Assembly: GCA_022495995.1 (NCBI GenBank)
Contig: JAFEMH010002557.1
Coordinates: 62,001-126,000, forward strand
DNA from: Adenophora triphylla var. japonica
Lineage: Eukaryota > Streptophyta > Magnoliopsida > Asterales > Campanulaceae
Direction of reading: 5' to 3'
Length of the DNA: 64,000 nt
The position numbers and the translations under genes were made by a program. The stretch's first letter is position 1. The number at the start of each line of letters is the position of its first letter. Positions 35,194-47,340 of this stretch are shown here, piece by piece. The notes below the pieces were generated by a model. The model was not told where the DNA came from and did no database searches. It worked only from the letters and a program-made list of their open reading frames with translations.

Positions 35194-35835
35194 AGGGGTT
35201 TTTCATGTCAACTGGAAGTGGTTACTAAATATTTTGTTTAATCAATTTAATAGTTGTTGAACTTGTATTTTCTATCCTATGTGATCGGGATGTGATCACT
35301 AATTCGAACTATTTGTTTTAATGTTATTTCAGTTTTTTATAAATTATTTGCTACAATATGATACATTTATAATGCGAGACGAAGGAACAATACTTTAACC
35401 CAAAACAATTAACTCATCCAAACTTCAACTTAGTCAACAACGTATAGTCAAAAAATGTACGCCTTCTTTTTCTATGGGGTGCGGTCGCCCCTCTTAAAGG
35501 TGCGATCTCCCCTCTTTATGGCGCGGTCGCCCCTTTTTTTCAGTAACTTCGCGTGATCGCGTGCATGAAACCGCGCGGTCGCCCCATTTGTTTGAAATAC
35601 TGACATTGACATTGCCCAAATCAACTCCTCTAATTCTACTAAAATACCAAAATAACACTCGTTTTGGCCCATTTGGTCGTTTCAAGTTCCACAACTACAA
35701 CTATATTTGATGACATATTCCACCAAGAGTTGAATATATTACAAGTTCAATATATTACAAGTTCGAATAAAACAACAATACTTAAAAGTTCAAGTACTTA
35801 AATTAAGAACTAAAAATACAAATAACAATTAACTC
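35194..35835. other. Spacer with GCGGTCGCC array
   Basis: Non-coding. At 35481-35586 there are five motifs of the GCGGTCGCCCC / GCGATC type, echoing the array at 14243-14395 on the far side of the PMD gene. The transposase 3' end lies immediately to the right. Confidence 0.6.
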
Positions 35836-36881
35836 TTACTGCCTAAGAGTTGGACACCTCCTTCGCGTGTGACCTTCTACCTTGCAAATCCCACAACGAT
35901 TCTTTTTTTTTTTTTTTTTTTTTGCAACTTGCCAATCCATAGAGTTTCTAAGTCGCCTTGACTTGGGCCTCCCTTGCTTCTGGTCACGTCGATGGTCCGA
36001 GTTAGGGTAAAAATGTGGGACAATATGATCTAATTTCCAATAGGCCTCGTCGTGGATTGGATGAAAAGAGCAACTCCACGTCTTGTAGTACGAGTCAAGG
36101 TTGTAAAAAGGATGAATATAACTCATACCATCGACACTTTGCGTTTTGAAACACGCAAGAACATGCGAACAAGGGTAATGATATTGCATCCATTTGCCAC
36201 AAGTTCATGTTCGATCACCCAATCTCACAACTTGAATGTGTCCACCTTTGTCACCACATACCCTGGTTGTCACACTATAAACACCCACAGACGTAGTATT
36301 AAACCTTGTGACATGATGATACCCAGCCTTAGTCAAGTTGTATCGGTATCTTCGATCGATTCTCTCACTGAATTGTAGTGTGGCATTTGGTGGTGGGATG
36401 CCATTAGGATCTCCCCCTAAAGCACTAATTGCTTTAGTGAGTCTATCTTGAAAGTATGCCACACACCTATAGAATGAGGTCTCAACAACTGCTGAAATAG
36501 GCATCCCCCGGGCTCCTTTCATAACGCCATTAAAAACTTCAGACAAATTAGTAGTCTTAATGCCATACCTATATCCACCATCGTGAGCCATTGTCCACTT
36601 TCTAGCATCCAAGTGCTCATACCATTTAGTTGCCTCAGGGTTGATGATATGAATTTGCCCCAGATAGCATTTAAGCTTTCTATCTTGGGTGATGCTAACA
36701 GCAGGCCAAAAAAGATCTTTCAATCCAACGCCCTTGTGAGCTTTAAGAAAATTAGCTCGCAAGTGCAACATGCACCATCTGTGGATAACATTGTGTGGCC
36801 AATTAGCATTGTCTCCAACCGTGGAAATGATGCCATTATGCCGATCAGATATCAAGCAAACTTCACGACCCTTAACAATAT
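35836..36881 (-). pseudogene. MULE (MuDR-type) transposase, C-terminal part
   Basis: Reads leftward from the Ogre-1 insertion. It holds the second catalytic Asp (CLISDRHNG, about 36846), the HRWCMLHLRANF motif, and the following core to about 36205. The SWIM zinc finger survives as TCGKWMQYHYPCSHVLACF, but its first Cys codon is a TGA at 36205-36207. The end carries a CCHC knuckle (CGICKVEGHTRRRC). TSD AATAT is at 36877-36881. The N-terminal part is at 53189-54019, and the frame is continuous across the insertion once one AATAT is discounted. Confidence 0.88.
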
Positions 36882-38649
36882 TGTAAGTGCTCCAATTTGA
36901 GTTTGTTAGTATTTTCGTTAGAAAATTAACGAAAGTTTTAACATTCCTAACATTTCTAACAATTCCTAACATTTCTAACCAAGTAAGGGTAGATTAGGGA
37001 TTGCCATTTAAAGATAAACCAAAGAAAGAATCTCAAAAAGCAAAAGAAATAGAAAAAACCCGAATTAGCAAGCTGAAAAACATAATCAGTTTGATTTTTT
37101 TTGAAAATATTCTTTGTGTCCAAAGCCTGCAGCTGCAATTAATGAACAGTGCACGCTGCAGGTCTTGTCCGCGCGGAGGGTTTTGTCATTTTCAGAGGGC
37201 TATAAATTGAGGCCTTCAGTCACAGAAAAAAGGAGGAAAAACATTTTCCACAACTGCACCTTGGCGAAAATAGAGAGAAAACAGTGAGAATTCTCTAGAT
37301 TTGTCACCTTTTTCTCAACTATTCACCCAAAATCACACTCACTCAAACACTCTCATATTCAAACCTCAAACACTCTCATATTCAAGCCTCAAACACTCTT
37401 ACATTCAAGCCAAAAACTCAAAACACAAAGAAGATTGGTAAACCCTCCTTCTCCTTACCCTAAACTCCTTCATTCATGCATGCATTTTCAAACTCCAAAA
37501 TGTAGTTTGTTCATCTTCTTGTCTTAGATCCAAGAAGATCACCATGGAAGTTCATCTCCATGGATGATCTTCTACAAGGATCAACATTATTTTCAAAGTG
37601 TTCTTACTTACTTGCAAAGAAAACACATTTTCAAAACCCTAAAAAATCATTTTCATACATCAAATCTCATTTTCAAAGGATAAAATTCCCCTTCCCAAGC
37701 AAATGAAGTGCTTAGTCCTAATGTACCCCAAGGATGGTTTGATATAGTTGATTCACCACAAAAATTTCAAGTGATCACTAATCAAAACCTAGGGAAATGG
37801 GGACAAGCATGGATGCCAAACCACCCTTAAAATCATGCTTTTCTTCTTAAGAAGATTGCTGTCCATTAGCAATTTTCTAAGATCTCTGTCCATGGTCTAA
37901 TTTTTTGGACACAGATGAATTTGGAATTTGGTGTTGACTACAAAACACTTTTTGTAGCCAACATCCAGAGATTTCCAGACATATTTTTACTTTATTTTTT
38001 TCATGAGTAAAACTCCCTTTTCAAATTTTCCTTTAAAGGTCAGTTCATCAGTCTCTGGAAATCCAGATTTCACATCTGAGATTTCCAGAAAGTTTTGGTA
38101 CCTAAAATCATCTCCAAAATGAAAAGTTCTTTTACATAAACCTTATTTAAGGTGTTTTGAACATTTTTCATTCTCGGACTTTTCCCAGATTCTAGAGTTT
38201 TCAAGCCCTAAAGTCCATTTCAAAATCAAGTGTCCACTGCCTTTTTCATTCTGGCAGAAATGGTTTTCAACTTCCAAAAATCTTTTGAGTACCAAATCTC
38301 CACCCAAAAATCACACCAAAAATTATGGGATCTGTACAAAGTCTTATGAAGAATTCCCATTTTTGGTTTCCTCAGTTTCAACTTATTTTGGCCAAATTAA
38401 CACACACACACACACACACAAACAAATGGTTTTTAGCTTGGAAGACTCGTTTTACGAGGCGTTCCGGGTGAACACTAACGTCCTTCCCGGCGCGTAACGT
38501 GACCTCCGAACTCGAATCTCTCGATTTTGGGCATTTTTCAAAGTTTTGGCCCTTAAAACAAAAATGGCGTGGCGACTCCGATTTTTTCGATTGGTTTTCA
38601 AAGAAACGAAAAATTCAAAGTCCTTTCGAAAAATTGGCACATCATCACA
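36882..38649 (+). repeat. Ogre-1 5' LTR
   Basis: Begins TGTAAGTGCTCC, ends CATCATCACA. TATAAATT at 37201-37208 is a likely promoter, with A-rich leader sequence after it. It ends with a CA repeat (about 38400-38420) and the GAAGACTCG block shared with bases 1-272. Confidence 0.93.
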
Positions 38650-38650
38650 G

Positions 38651-38669
38651 TGGCGACTCCGCTGGGGAC
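38651..38669 (+). other. Ogre-1 primer-binding site (tRNA-Arg type)
   Basis: TGGCGACTCCGCTGGGGAC one base after the LTR. TGGCGACTCCG complements the 3' end of a plant tRNA-Arg (CGGAGTCGCCA); the assignment is from memory. Confidence 0.75.
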
Positions 38670-39929
38670 AAATAAGCTTTAAAAAAGAAAAATGATATTT
38701 GGTATATTGGTGGAAACCATTAAACTTCCCGTTATCGCCTCCTAACACGAGTCGGGGATAAATTGTGGTTTAACAATCCCACGTACCGGTATCATTGTTT
38801 TTTAAAAAAAAAAACTTTTGAGGGTCAAGCTTCCGTCCCGGCATTTGAAACTGTTTGTTTTTGTGTGTGTGTATCGGGTTTGCACATTTTCGTGTTGTTT
38901 TGGCCGCCTCGGAAAAAATCAAAATTTTGACTGTTGGACTCGTTGCCTTGGACTGTTTGAATTTTGAATTATGTGCTTATGTGCTCATTTCATTTCAAAA
39001 AAAAATTTCAAAAAATTTTTTTTCAAAACAAAAGATTTTTCAAAAAACAAAATTTCAAAAAAAAAAAGATTTTTCAAAAAAAAATTTCAAAAAAAAATCA
39101 TGCATCATATTTTTAAGACACATGCGAAAATTTATATTTTACTCAGAAAAAGAAGATAGACTGCTTGCACACTACGCGCACGTTGACCGTACACTGCACA
39201 CTACGTCCCTAACCCGGGGAAATTCTTGTCGCTGCCCGTTTGGTCTTATTACGCCTCTCGGTGCAAGCACAGGACTACCCAAACATCCCATGGAGCCTCG
39301 TGTCGACCATGCACTTGTCCGTGACACACTTTTGTCCGAGACCCGGTTGGTTTTTAGTTTGGTCTGTGTCATGCCCTGTCTGTGTATAGACCTTTCCTTT
39401 CAAGCCTTTGTCGGCATACCGACTCAATATCTTTCGGGGACCCTAATCAGTCGAAGTCATGCCGGTTTTCCGCCGCAGACTTTGACCAAGATATTGACCG
39501 GCGCCTTGACTTCGTCTCTGACTGGCACAAATTATACACTGACTCCCAGCATTGACACTGAGTCATCAAGGATTAATGATTATTCCATGCCTAATTACGG
39601 CCTAATTGACGACAAATCAAGATCAATCGTGGACATTTATCAGTCCAAATCATGCCGACTTTTGTCGAGCCCTGGACATGATCTTGACTTTGACGTCAGC
39701 TTTGTCCGTAATTTACATCGAATGCTCGTTAAGACTCGATTACCCGCCAGACTTGTAGGATCGTTTTTCTTTCGGTCGGTGGGACCCGCTTTCCCTATAG
39801 GACCCTCGTGCCTTTGCCCCCGCAGCTCCTCACAAAGGTTGGTTCCGGACACCGGGTCACCGTTTGATCAGTTGGGAAGAGTCAAGCGCATCGTCAGCTT
39901 CGCCGTTTATTCCGACTCCGGGTTTCAGA
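38670..39929 (+). other. Ogre-1 leader
   Basis: Long untranslated leader. A 364-codon open frame crosses it (38855-39949), but its composition is erratic (Lys/Phe runs from poly-A/T tracts) and it matches nothing known, so I treat it as non-coding. Blocks such as GGTGGAAACC and CAATCCCACGTACCGGTATCA recur in the leader of Ogre-2 (58890-58980). Confidence 0.6.
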
Positions 39930-41831
39930 ATGTCTGCATCGCCCGGTAATGATGGGGACAACGTCACTCCGCCTCCCGGACCCCTCGCACCGAACAACAA
40001 AGTGGAATCGGCCAGCGCAACGTATGAGATTACGACAGAAGCACAATGAATAGCCTTATGGAAGCTATTAAAAGCCATGGTTTGGCCGCCAGCCTCAATC
40101 CCGATGGCACCTTCACCGTGGAAGAAGACGAGGATGCCAGTCCCACTCTCAGTCGCCCTGATTACTCTAGGATGCCACCAACCACCTCCTATAGTACCAC
40201 TACCAGAACCCATGCTCCTCGATCTTCGGGTCAGCCAGCTCCCAACCACGGACCACCCGGATCCATGCAGCCCAGACGGTACAAACCGGGTTTGCGGTTC
40301 CTCGGTGGGGGCAAAATCGGTACGAATGTCTTCTCATGGTTGGGGTTACCTCGAAATGCCACGGCTAATTGGGATCCCGCCTCGGTTTGGAACCGATCAG
40401 CACCCGGGCCTTCACGGCCCGGCGGTTCAAAGGGCCACAACAATAGTTCGGCATGCCTCAATGTACCGTCAGGAGCCCCTCCTCGTAATGATGTTAGCTC
40501 GGGTGCTCCTCCCACAGCTTTCACCAACCCATTCCTCACTCGGGGTTCGATGGGTTACCAAACCTCCATCCCAGCCATCGTAATCACCAGGACCGCAGTA
40601 CTTCTCGGGTTATACACCATCGCCTCGGCCCGGCCATGCAATTCAACAAATGGGGACAAATGCCCCCACACTTAAGCCTACTTATGGGACTCACTTCGGA
40701 AATCCAAGCTATCCATACATCGGGTCGCCTCCACCTACTTTTCCAGCTTGAAAATCAACAAGAGCCGCAAGGTTCTATCCCTTCGCCTGTGCTCCTACTC
40801 ATGCTCCCCTGGGTAATTTGGGCCGGGACGAGGTTTTCACCTACGTCCCTGATCGAGCACATTCCCTCCACCGATCTGCCGCCGGTGGTAGCTCCTCTCT
40901 CTAGCTCAGCCACTAGTTTGAACGCAATGACTCCGCCACAAGACCCTCATCCGGCTGGTTCATGGAACAAAGATAAGGAAATGAAAGCGCGTATTGCCGA
41001 ATTGATCGCTAAGAAATCTGCCTTCCGGCCTACGGACCCGGACTCCATCGTTCCCCTACCTCACAAATTTGTTATGCCGAATCTGGACCTCTTTGATGGT
41101 ACTGCATGCCCGAAAACTCATCTGGACATGTATACCTTGGCAATGAAGGCCAAAGGATGCACCAATCAGCAGTTGGCTGACTATTTCAGTCTATCTTTGA
41201 AATCCAGTGCCTTAAATGGTTCTTTCGTTTGAAACCCGAAGCCAGAACCACGTGGGACCAGATCACTAATGCCTTCATAGAAAAGTACAAGGCTAACTTG
41301 GAATGGGAAACAAATAGAGTCGATCTGCAGACAACAGTGCAGCGTCCCGACGAGAATGCTGGGGACTTCTACAAGCGGTAGAATTTGAAACTCAGTGAAA
41401 TGGCCATCCCTCCTTCTGAAGAGGAACAACTGGATATCTTCCAGTCATGCCTGAAACCACATCTGAGATCCTCCCTCAGTCACTTCCCGTACTCAGACTT
41501 ACGGGCCATGGTTAACTCCGCAGCTAAGTTTGAAAAGGCTTACAATCAAGAACTGCCAGCTGCGCCTGCTTACAGATATCGGGCTCCTCCTTCAAACACC
41601 GCCCCTGCTCCTGCTAAAGGCAAAGAGATGATTAATTATGCGGGACAGGAATGTAATAACACAACTCCTTTTGCTCCCAGAAAACCAGCCGAGCCCAGGC
41701 CACGGGTCATGAACCTTGAAAACTTTGGAATGCATCTGAGTATTACAGAAAGGAACCAGAATGGCTGCACTATACCGGGGATGAAATCGAAAAGCCGCCG
41801 AGCCCCGACAATAGCGACTCTTGTTGTATGA
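39930..41831 (+). pseudogene. Ogre-1 gag
   Basis: The start MSASPGNDGD (39930) is in a plausible context. The frame shifts near 40045, again around 40640, and stops interrupt it at 41230 and 41380. The capsid core is readable: SIVPLPHKFVMPNLDLFDGTACPKTHLDMY, then FIEKYKANLEWE, then EEEQLDIFQSCLKPHLR. The same blocks occur in Ogre-2 gag at 61430-61860. An N-terminal proline-rich part (40100-40980) is poorly conserved. Confidence 0.82.
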
Positions 41832-42041
41832 TAACTATGAGCAAGGCAGACTATGGGAGCGAATCGGAGGACGCCCTAGCTCTCAGGCCATCCAGGGGCA
41901 ACAACACAACCCCGACTCAAAAGCCCGTGACTTGGGAAGCCGGTTATAAGGGCCGCCCGGGGAAGGAGCCATGCAGCTCAGGCCCTCACCGTTGCTAGAC
42001 TCCGTCAGAACCAGTGGCCGATAGCCAAAAAGGCTCACCCG

Positions 42042-42854
42042 TTGACCTTAGCAGCATTGAAGAAATCTAGTCAAGAAGCGACTGATGAGGAAGTTAACAT
42101 GTTGACCCGATCCGGGCAAATCTTCCAAGGGAATCCCAAGGCAGATAAGAAGGCCACAGATCAAGCACTGGGAGAACCGCCGCCCCTGCTAAGACAAACA
42201 AGCTCCCGACCCGGAAAAGAGGATCCCGTGCTCACCCAGTTGAAGCAGACACATGCCAACATCTCTCTATGGTCCCTGCTCACCTCATCCTATCCCCACA
42301 AGCTAAAGCTGGAAGAAAGCTTAGCCCGCACCTTGGTCCCTATTGATGCTACTCCCGATGACGTGGTACAGTTGATTGGAAACATCCACTACGGGAACAT
42401 AATCACTTTCACAGATCTCGACCTCCCTCAATTTGGGGCTGATCATAACGAGCCTCTCTTCATCACTGTCCAATTGGATGAACGATGCCTCCCTCGGGTC
42501 CTGGTCGACAATGGGTCTGGAATGAATATCCTTCCGGCAAAGATCATGAGCCTGCTTGATATCAAGACTACAGACTTGAAGCCTTCCTCCCTCACAGTCA
42601 AAGCTTACGACTCGACATCTCGAGCAGTCCTTGGAGTTGCTACTTTGGACCTCTGGTTTGGCCGTAAATTGATACTGTGGAATTCCGGGTTATTGACATC
42701 CCGATCACTTTTAATGCCTTATTGGGAAGACCTTGGCCGCATCGTGTCAAAGGGTTGCCTCAAGCCTCCACCAGTGTGTGAAATTCGTCTCGAATGGGGA
42801 CCTGACGACCATTTATGGGGATTTAGTCACCTTGGAGGGCACGGATACAGGTGA
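42042..42854 (+). pseudogene. Ogre-1 aspartic protease region
   Basis: The frame contains EEVNMLTRSGQIF and the protease active site VLVDNGSGMNILP (about 42500-42540), with the catalytic Asp kept. The preceding DDVVQLIG and HNEPLFITV blocks are typical of Tat elements. It shifts frame near 42680, before the usual end of the domain. Confidence 0.82.
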
Positions 42855-42982
42855 AATACCTATTCTGGAAATCAAACATGATGAGGAAGGTCTCATGCTA
42901 ACGGGCTTCACGGTCGAGCCTCCCAAAGCCCAAGTGTGCAACATAGATCTGACAATCACCCGGGGATAAAATCCCTCCGGTC

Positions 42983-43792
42983 TTGAAAATGATGAGAAAG
43001 ATGAGCTATCTACCTGGCCTCGGTCTAGGGAAACACCAACAAGGAACTCACAAACTCATCGAGGTGAAAGGACAGAAAACTCGCCACGGCCTGGGATATG
43101 AGGCCTCCTCAGTGGACACCGCAAAAGGAAAAGGATTTGCTCTACAAAGGAAAGAAGCTATCACAGGAAGGGTCCCGGTCGACGACCCTAAATCTCTCCC
43201 TTTCAGTCCTAATTTGGCTGACTACTTTGTAAAGGGTCCCACACAACCGGGTAACATCACAGAGCCCACTCCTACAGAAGGGTGGCTGAAGCTACATGAT
43301 AGTCTTAACAAGTTCAGGGGAGCCAAAGCTAACCCGATCCGTAGAATGTTTCTGGACCTACCCAAGATACCCGGGGCTACCGCTACCATGAAGAGTGAGT
43401 ACACTTTCAAAGGCGTGCCAAGCCTAGTGGAACAGTTCGATAAGCTCACAACCACAATTCCTACTGCCCAGGAAGGTCCGAAACCTGAGTTTGAATTGAC
43501 CGTGCCAAAAGCCAAAGCCACAGAAGTCTTTTCAGATGATTGGGATGGTCCGATTATGCAGCAGTTATTCGGGGAAGAGATCCAGGTGCCAGAACTGATT
43601 GATTTCGGCTCAGTCAAAGAAATGGTAGCGATGATCGAGGAAGGAGAACAGAAACGAGACAGCCCCCGAGTCATGAGGTCACTGACAGCAATGCCGCTAA
43701 AGAATTGGAAAACTCTCTCAGGCCCGTCCGCGACCAATGAAGAAATGATCACCAAGCCTGGATTGATCCCCCGTCCCCCTGTGTCAATCTAG
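42983..43792 (+). CDS. Ogre-1 G-patch region
   Basis: About 270 codons. A G-patch (MSYLPGLGLGKHQQG, then GLGYEAS) sits at residues 8-45, followed by an acidic, poorly conserved linker. G-patch modules are glycine-rich RNA-binding segments known between protease and RT in Tat/Ogre polyproteins. It ends at a TAG at 43790. It is part of a broken polyprotein, not a separate gene. Confidence 0.75.
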   Translation: MKMMRKMSYLPGLGLGKHQQGTHKLIEVKGQKTRHGLGYEASSVDTAKGKGFALQRKEAITGRVPVDDPKSLPFSPNLADYFVKGPTQPGNITEPTPTEGWLKLHDSLNKFRGAKANPIRRMFLDLPKIPGATATMKSEYTFKGVPSLVEQFDKLTTTIPTAQEGPKPEFELTVPKAKATEVFSDDWDGPIMQQLFGEEIQVPELIDFGSVKEMVAMIEEGEQKRDSPRVMRSLTAMPLKNWKTLSGPSATNEEMITKPGLIPRPPVSI

Positions 43793-44189
43793 TTAGAGTC
43801 CTCCGAGTCCTTCATGGTCAAGATTAAGTCTCTAGAGTCGTCCGACGGCCTCACGCCTGAAGACTACGAGTCTGTAGCAAATGCTGTACTTCCTTTCGTT
43901 CCTAATGAAATGACGAACCTTTCTGAGTATCCCTTGATTGCCACTTTAACTAATGATGAATTAATTAATAAATTTTTTTTAATAATAATTCATTAGATAA
44001 AGAAACAGACACATTAAATAAAAAAAAAGAAGAGAACAAAAATCTTTAAGCAGGTTGTTCGGAAAGAGGAAAATCGAGCCCAAGCTGCCGAAGAGGTTTT
44101 GACAAGTGTGAATTTGGAAACTGCGGAAGAGCCTAAAGAGACGCAGATTGGTGATTTCTTCGAAGGAACTGAAAAGGATGCCTTACAAA
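43793..44189 (+). pseudogene. Ogre-1 linker up to the deletion junction
   Basis: The segment encoding GLTPEDYES...LPFVPNEMTNLSEYPLIATLTND matches 63150-63260 of Ogre-2, where RT follows. After AEEVLTSVNLETAEEPKETQIGDFFEGTEKD the sequence jumps near 44185 straight into integrase. RT, RNase H and the integrase N-half are therefore deleted, not merely mutated. Confidence 0.8.
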
Positions 44190-44935
44190 ATCCTACAAGG
44201 TCCTCAATTCAAAGAAAGTAGCCCTCTTCATCAAAGAGAACATCATATGCAGATACGGGTTGCCAGCCGAAATAATCTCAGATAATGGATCCCACTTCGA
44301 AGGGGAATGCGACAGGCTGCTAGCGAAATTCAGAATAACCCGTCACAAGTCATCTCCCTACAGGCCCCAAACCAACGGAGCCGTCGAGGCAGCAAACAAG
44401 ACTCTGGAAAACATCATCCGGAAAATAGCTGTCCAAGGTCGAGATTGGCCCGAGAAGCTACACCTGGCACTCTGGGGCTACAGAACATCCGTCAGAACGG
44501 CAACGGGGAAACACCGTTTGCCCTCACCTACGGAATGGAAGCCGTACTCCCAATCGAGCTAGAAATCCCCTCACTCCGTGTGTTGTTGGAGAGCCAGATC
44601 AACGAGGTCGAATGACTCCAAAGTCGCCATGATGAATTGGCTCTAATAGATGAGCGCCGACTGAAGGCCATGGAACACATTCGAGCCTACCAAGGGAGAA
44701 TGGCCAGAGCTTTCAACAAAAAAGTAAAACATCGGGAGATTAGGGAAGGTGACCTCGTCTTAAAAGAGAAGCCCCCTGTCCGCATCAACCCGCTTGGCAA
44801 ATAGGAACCTGTCTGGGTCGGGCCATATGTTGTCCAGAAAATCTTCTCCGGAGGAGCCATGCAACTTGCAGATCTCGACGGAAATCCTTTTGTACACCCG
44901 GTGAATGGTGACAAGCTGCGCAGATACTACGCGTA
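44190..44935 (+). pseudogene. Ogre-1 integrase, C-terminal half
   Basis: The core resumes at SYKVLNSKKVALFIKENIIC. The second catalytic Asp (ISDNGSHFEG) and the Glu (NGAVEAANK) are present; the first Asp is deleted. The C-terminal module reads VGPYVVQKIFSGGAMQLADLDG and ends DKLRRYYA at 44935. Frames shift near 44510, and there are stops at about 44612 and 44803. Confidence 0.85.
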
Positions 44936-45001
44936 AAAACACTGAGTCAAAAAAAACAAAAAAAAATAATATAAAAAAAAGAAGAGTGCTAAAAGAGTAA
45001 T

Positions 45002-45050
45002 ACCCAACTAGGTTGAAAACCCGAAAAGGGCGGCCTAGGTAAAAAACAGG
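45002..45050 (+). other. Conserved hairpin-like block after integrase
   Basis: CTAGGTTGAAAACCCG followed by AAAAGGGCGGCCTAGG can fold as CTAGG/CCTAG outside and CCC/GGG inside. Near-identical blocks occur in the gag-only element (27285, 28026, 28105). Confidence 0.6.
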
Positions 45051-45090
45051 GTTGCACCAAAAAAACAAAAACAAAAAAAAAAACCAGGTC

Positions 45091-45137
45091 GAACTACGGA
45101 GACCTGAGCCCTTTTGTCCGAAGGGAACGTAGCCAGC
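45091..45137 (+). other. GAACTACG...CGTAG stem-loop-like block, copy in Ogre-1 after integrase
   Basis: GAACTACGG, then a CCTGAGCCC segment, then AACGTAGCCAGCC. CTACG and CGTAG can pair. Three more copies lie in the 3' region of this element and two in the gag-only element. Confidence 0.6.
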
Positions 45138-45380
45138 CGGAAACGGTTCGGTCTAAAGCACAAATAAAAGTCATACTTTGACATCAATACACTGATCAGA
45201 CCATGAAAGCGTCTCGAAAAACTCTAAAGCAATTCACATATTCATTACAATTAAAAACTTTTTGATGAGTCTAAGCCCGGTTCATTCCTACAACTGGCAA
45301 CGTGCTAAAAGAAAACTAAGATACATAATCAAACTAATGTGTCTGATACGACAAGAAAGGGATACTCGGAAACCTCAAGG

Positions 45381-46885
45381 TCACTCCAAGCTGCTCGTAC
45401 TGGCCTCTCCCCTCTTCTTCCCCCTTCGAGTCTTCTTCTTCTGAACAGGAAAAATGTCGGTCTTCCTCCTACCAAGCTCTGGTATAGGAACAGGATCTAT
45501 CAAACCAGCCTCTGTCAGGGCCTTAGTAGCCCTAGCATCATCTCTCATCTCCTGTAGCCTAGCTGGTAGCATAGGAGCCCTCCTCTCCTGCCTCTTGACA
45601 TGAGCCTCATAGTCGGTCACAACATCTCCGCTCCTGTCGTGAGGGTTGACCCTCGCCTCGGCCCTCCTCCTCTCCGAAACTTTCAGGTCCTTCGCACCCA
45701 CAATGGCCTCACGCCGTCTCAAAATAGCCATCTGAGTCTCTCCAAAATGCCCCTCGTACCAATCCAGGTACCAAGTGGTCAAAAAAATAGGTCTCGGACG
45801 TCTGAGGATAACCCGAGGAGGAAAGACGTCATACCTCCATACTCGGAAAAGAAAGGGAAACACCGAAGGATCCTCCATGGAAGCAGAAGCCACCACCCTG
45901 GTGGCTATATCATCAAAGTCCTCCAAAGGAACCTGCTCCAAGCCGAACTGTCTCAGAACTAAAGCCGAAATATAGAAGCTGGACTGAGAAAGCCCCGGAA
46001 GCATGACCACATGAGACCCGTCCTGAAGTACTCTGCGAGTCTCCACCCGCCAACAAGGCACTGACCATCTGATATCTTCTGTTCGGCGACCATCCATCCA
46101 ACGCTCCCATGAGCCCTGATCGTCAAAATCTACAGCAACCCCTCTCCTGGCGAATGTCCAAGGCTTGATCATATCCGATGTTTCCCGAAGAACCCCTGTG
46201 CGTTCCATCGCCCACAAAGTCAAGAGGAACGGGCCGCCCTACGCATATACCGCCTCCCGTAGCTAATCTGGTCTGCAGCATGAAAAGTCTCCCCCAAGAT
46301 CAAAGGTACAACATCTCTGCCCAAGCGACAGTGAACAACAACATCCAGCAGAGACCGATGACAAATCCCAAAAGAATAAACCATGAACAAGGTCCCGAAC
46401 ATGCAAAGTGCAAAGGCATCCCAATAGGCATTGTCAAGCAAGCCTAAGCCCCTAAATCTATCAGGGAGACCAGAAATATCAAAATGATCGGGACTACGGA
46501 TCATACCTTGTGCTTCCTCCGGGGAAAGATGAAGAAGGTTGCACAGCTTGTCAACAAAAGAGGCCCCTCCGGGCAAAGGAACCGCAATCTCTTCCACCTC
46601 CGGACCGCCAAGCAAAGCCCGGAATTCTTCAGCGGTCGGAACAACCTCATTGTAAGAAAGGCAAAAGACATGCCTTCTAGTATCCCAAAATGATGAAGAA
46701 GCTCTCAAGAGGTCGTAGTCCGGAACCAATTCTTTGAGGGACCATAAGCACTTCACCTTGTACCTTTCTTCAAAGAACGATCTTCTCTCGTGCATAATCT
46801 CTCGGGACCAATCCTTGAATTTGTTGAAAAATGACATTTGGGATTCTTGGGACAATTTTGATGGAGTTCTTCTAAGATTTTCCAT
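45381..46885 (-). pseudogene. Antisense gene 1 of Ogre-1 (DUF7745/PMD-related)
   Basis: Two long open frames on the minus strand (46885-46220, 221 codons; 46223-45381, 280 codons) join across one frame change near 46222. The first begins MENLRRTPSKLSQESQ and has the family-like run LVPDYDLLRASSSFWD, then FRALLGG. The second has the LWAMERTG block, PGLSQSSFY, and a basic tail (KKKTRRGKKRG). I assign it to the DUF7745-type plant proteins often found antisense in Tat elements; that is from memory. An antisense gene downstream of pol is known for Tat, but its role is unknown. Confidence 0.65.
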
Positions 46886-47340
46886 GGCTTCTCTCTTCTC
46901 TCTCCCGAAATTCCAGTTTGAACTGAAGAAGATTAAGTTTCAGGTGACATTTATGCCCCAAACCAGATCCAACCACCAGAATAAATGAACCCTGACAGAT
47001 GTCATCCTCATCCGCGCGGATAGGATTGCTACCCAAAAAAAAAAAAATCTGCAACAATTTAAACTGCTGCACCACAAAGGAATGTTTTGTCCCAGCCAAA
47101 GCCTGTCCAAATCAGTCCATACACCAAACATCTACACCCTTGCCAAAAAAACCGAGGCTCATGCAACATTGCATTCATACAGCATGGCATTCAAAAAAAA
47201 ATAATAAAATAACAATAATCCTAGATTATTACATTCCAAAAAAAAAGAAAAGCAAAAAAATAAAAAAAAATATGCATGGAAATAAAATGTATCTGTCTAA
47301 ATAGGTACAATCACAATCTAAGATAATCAATCTCAGAAAT

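Noticed and set aside
38855..39949. 364-codon open frame in the Ogre-1 leader
   Set aside because: Composition changes abruptly with poly-A/T tracts (Lys/Phe runs), there is no homology by eye, and it overlaps the gag start in another frame.
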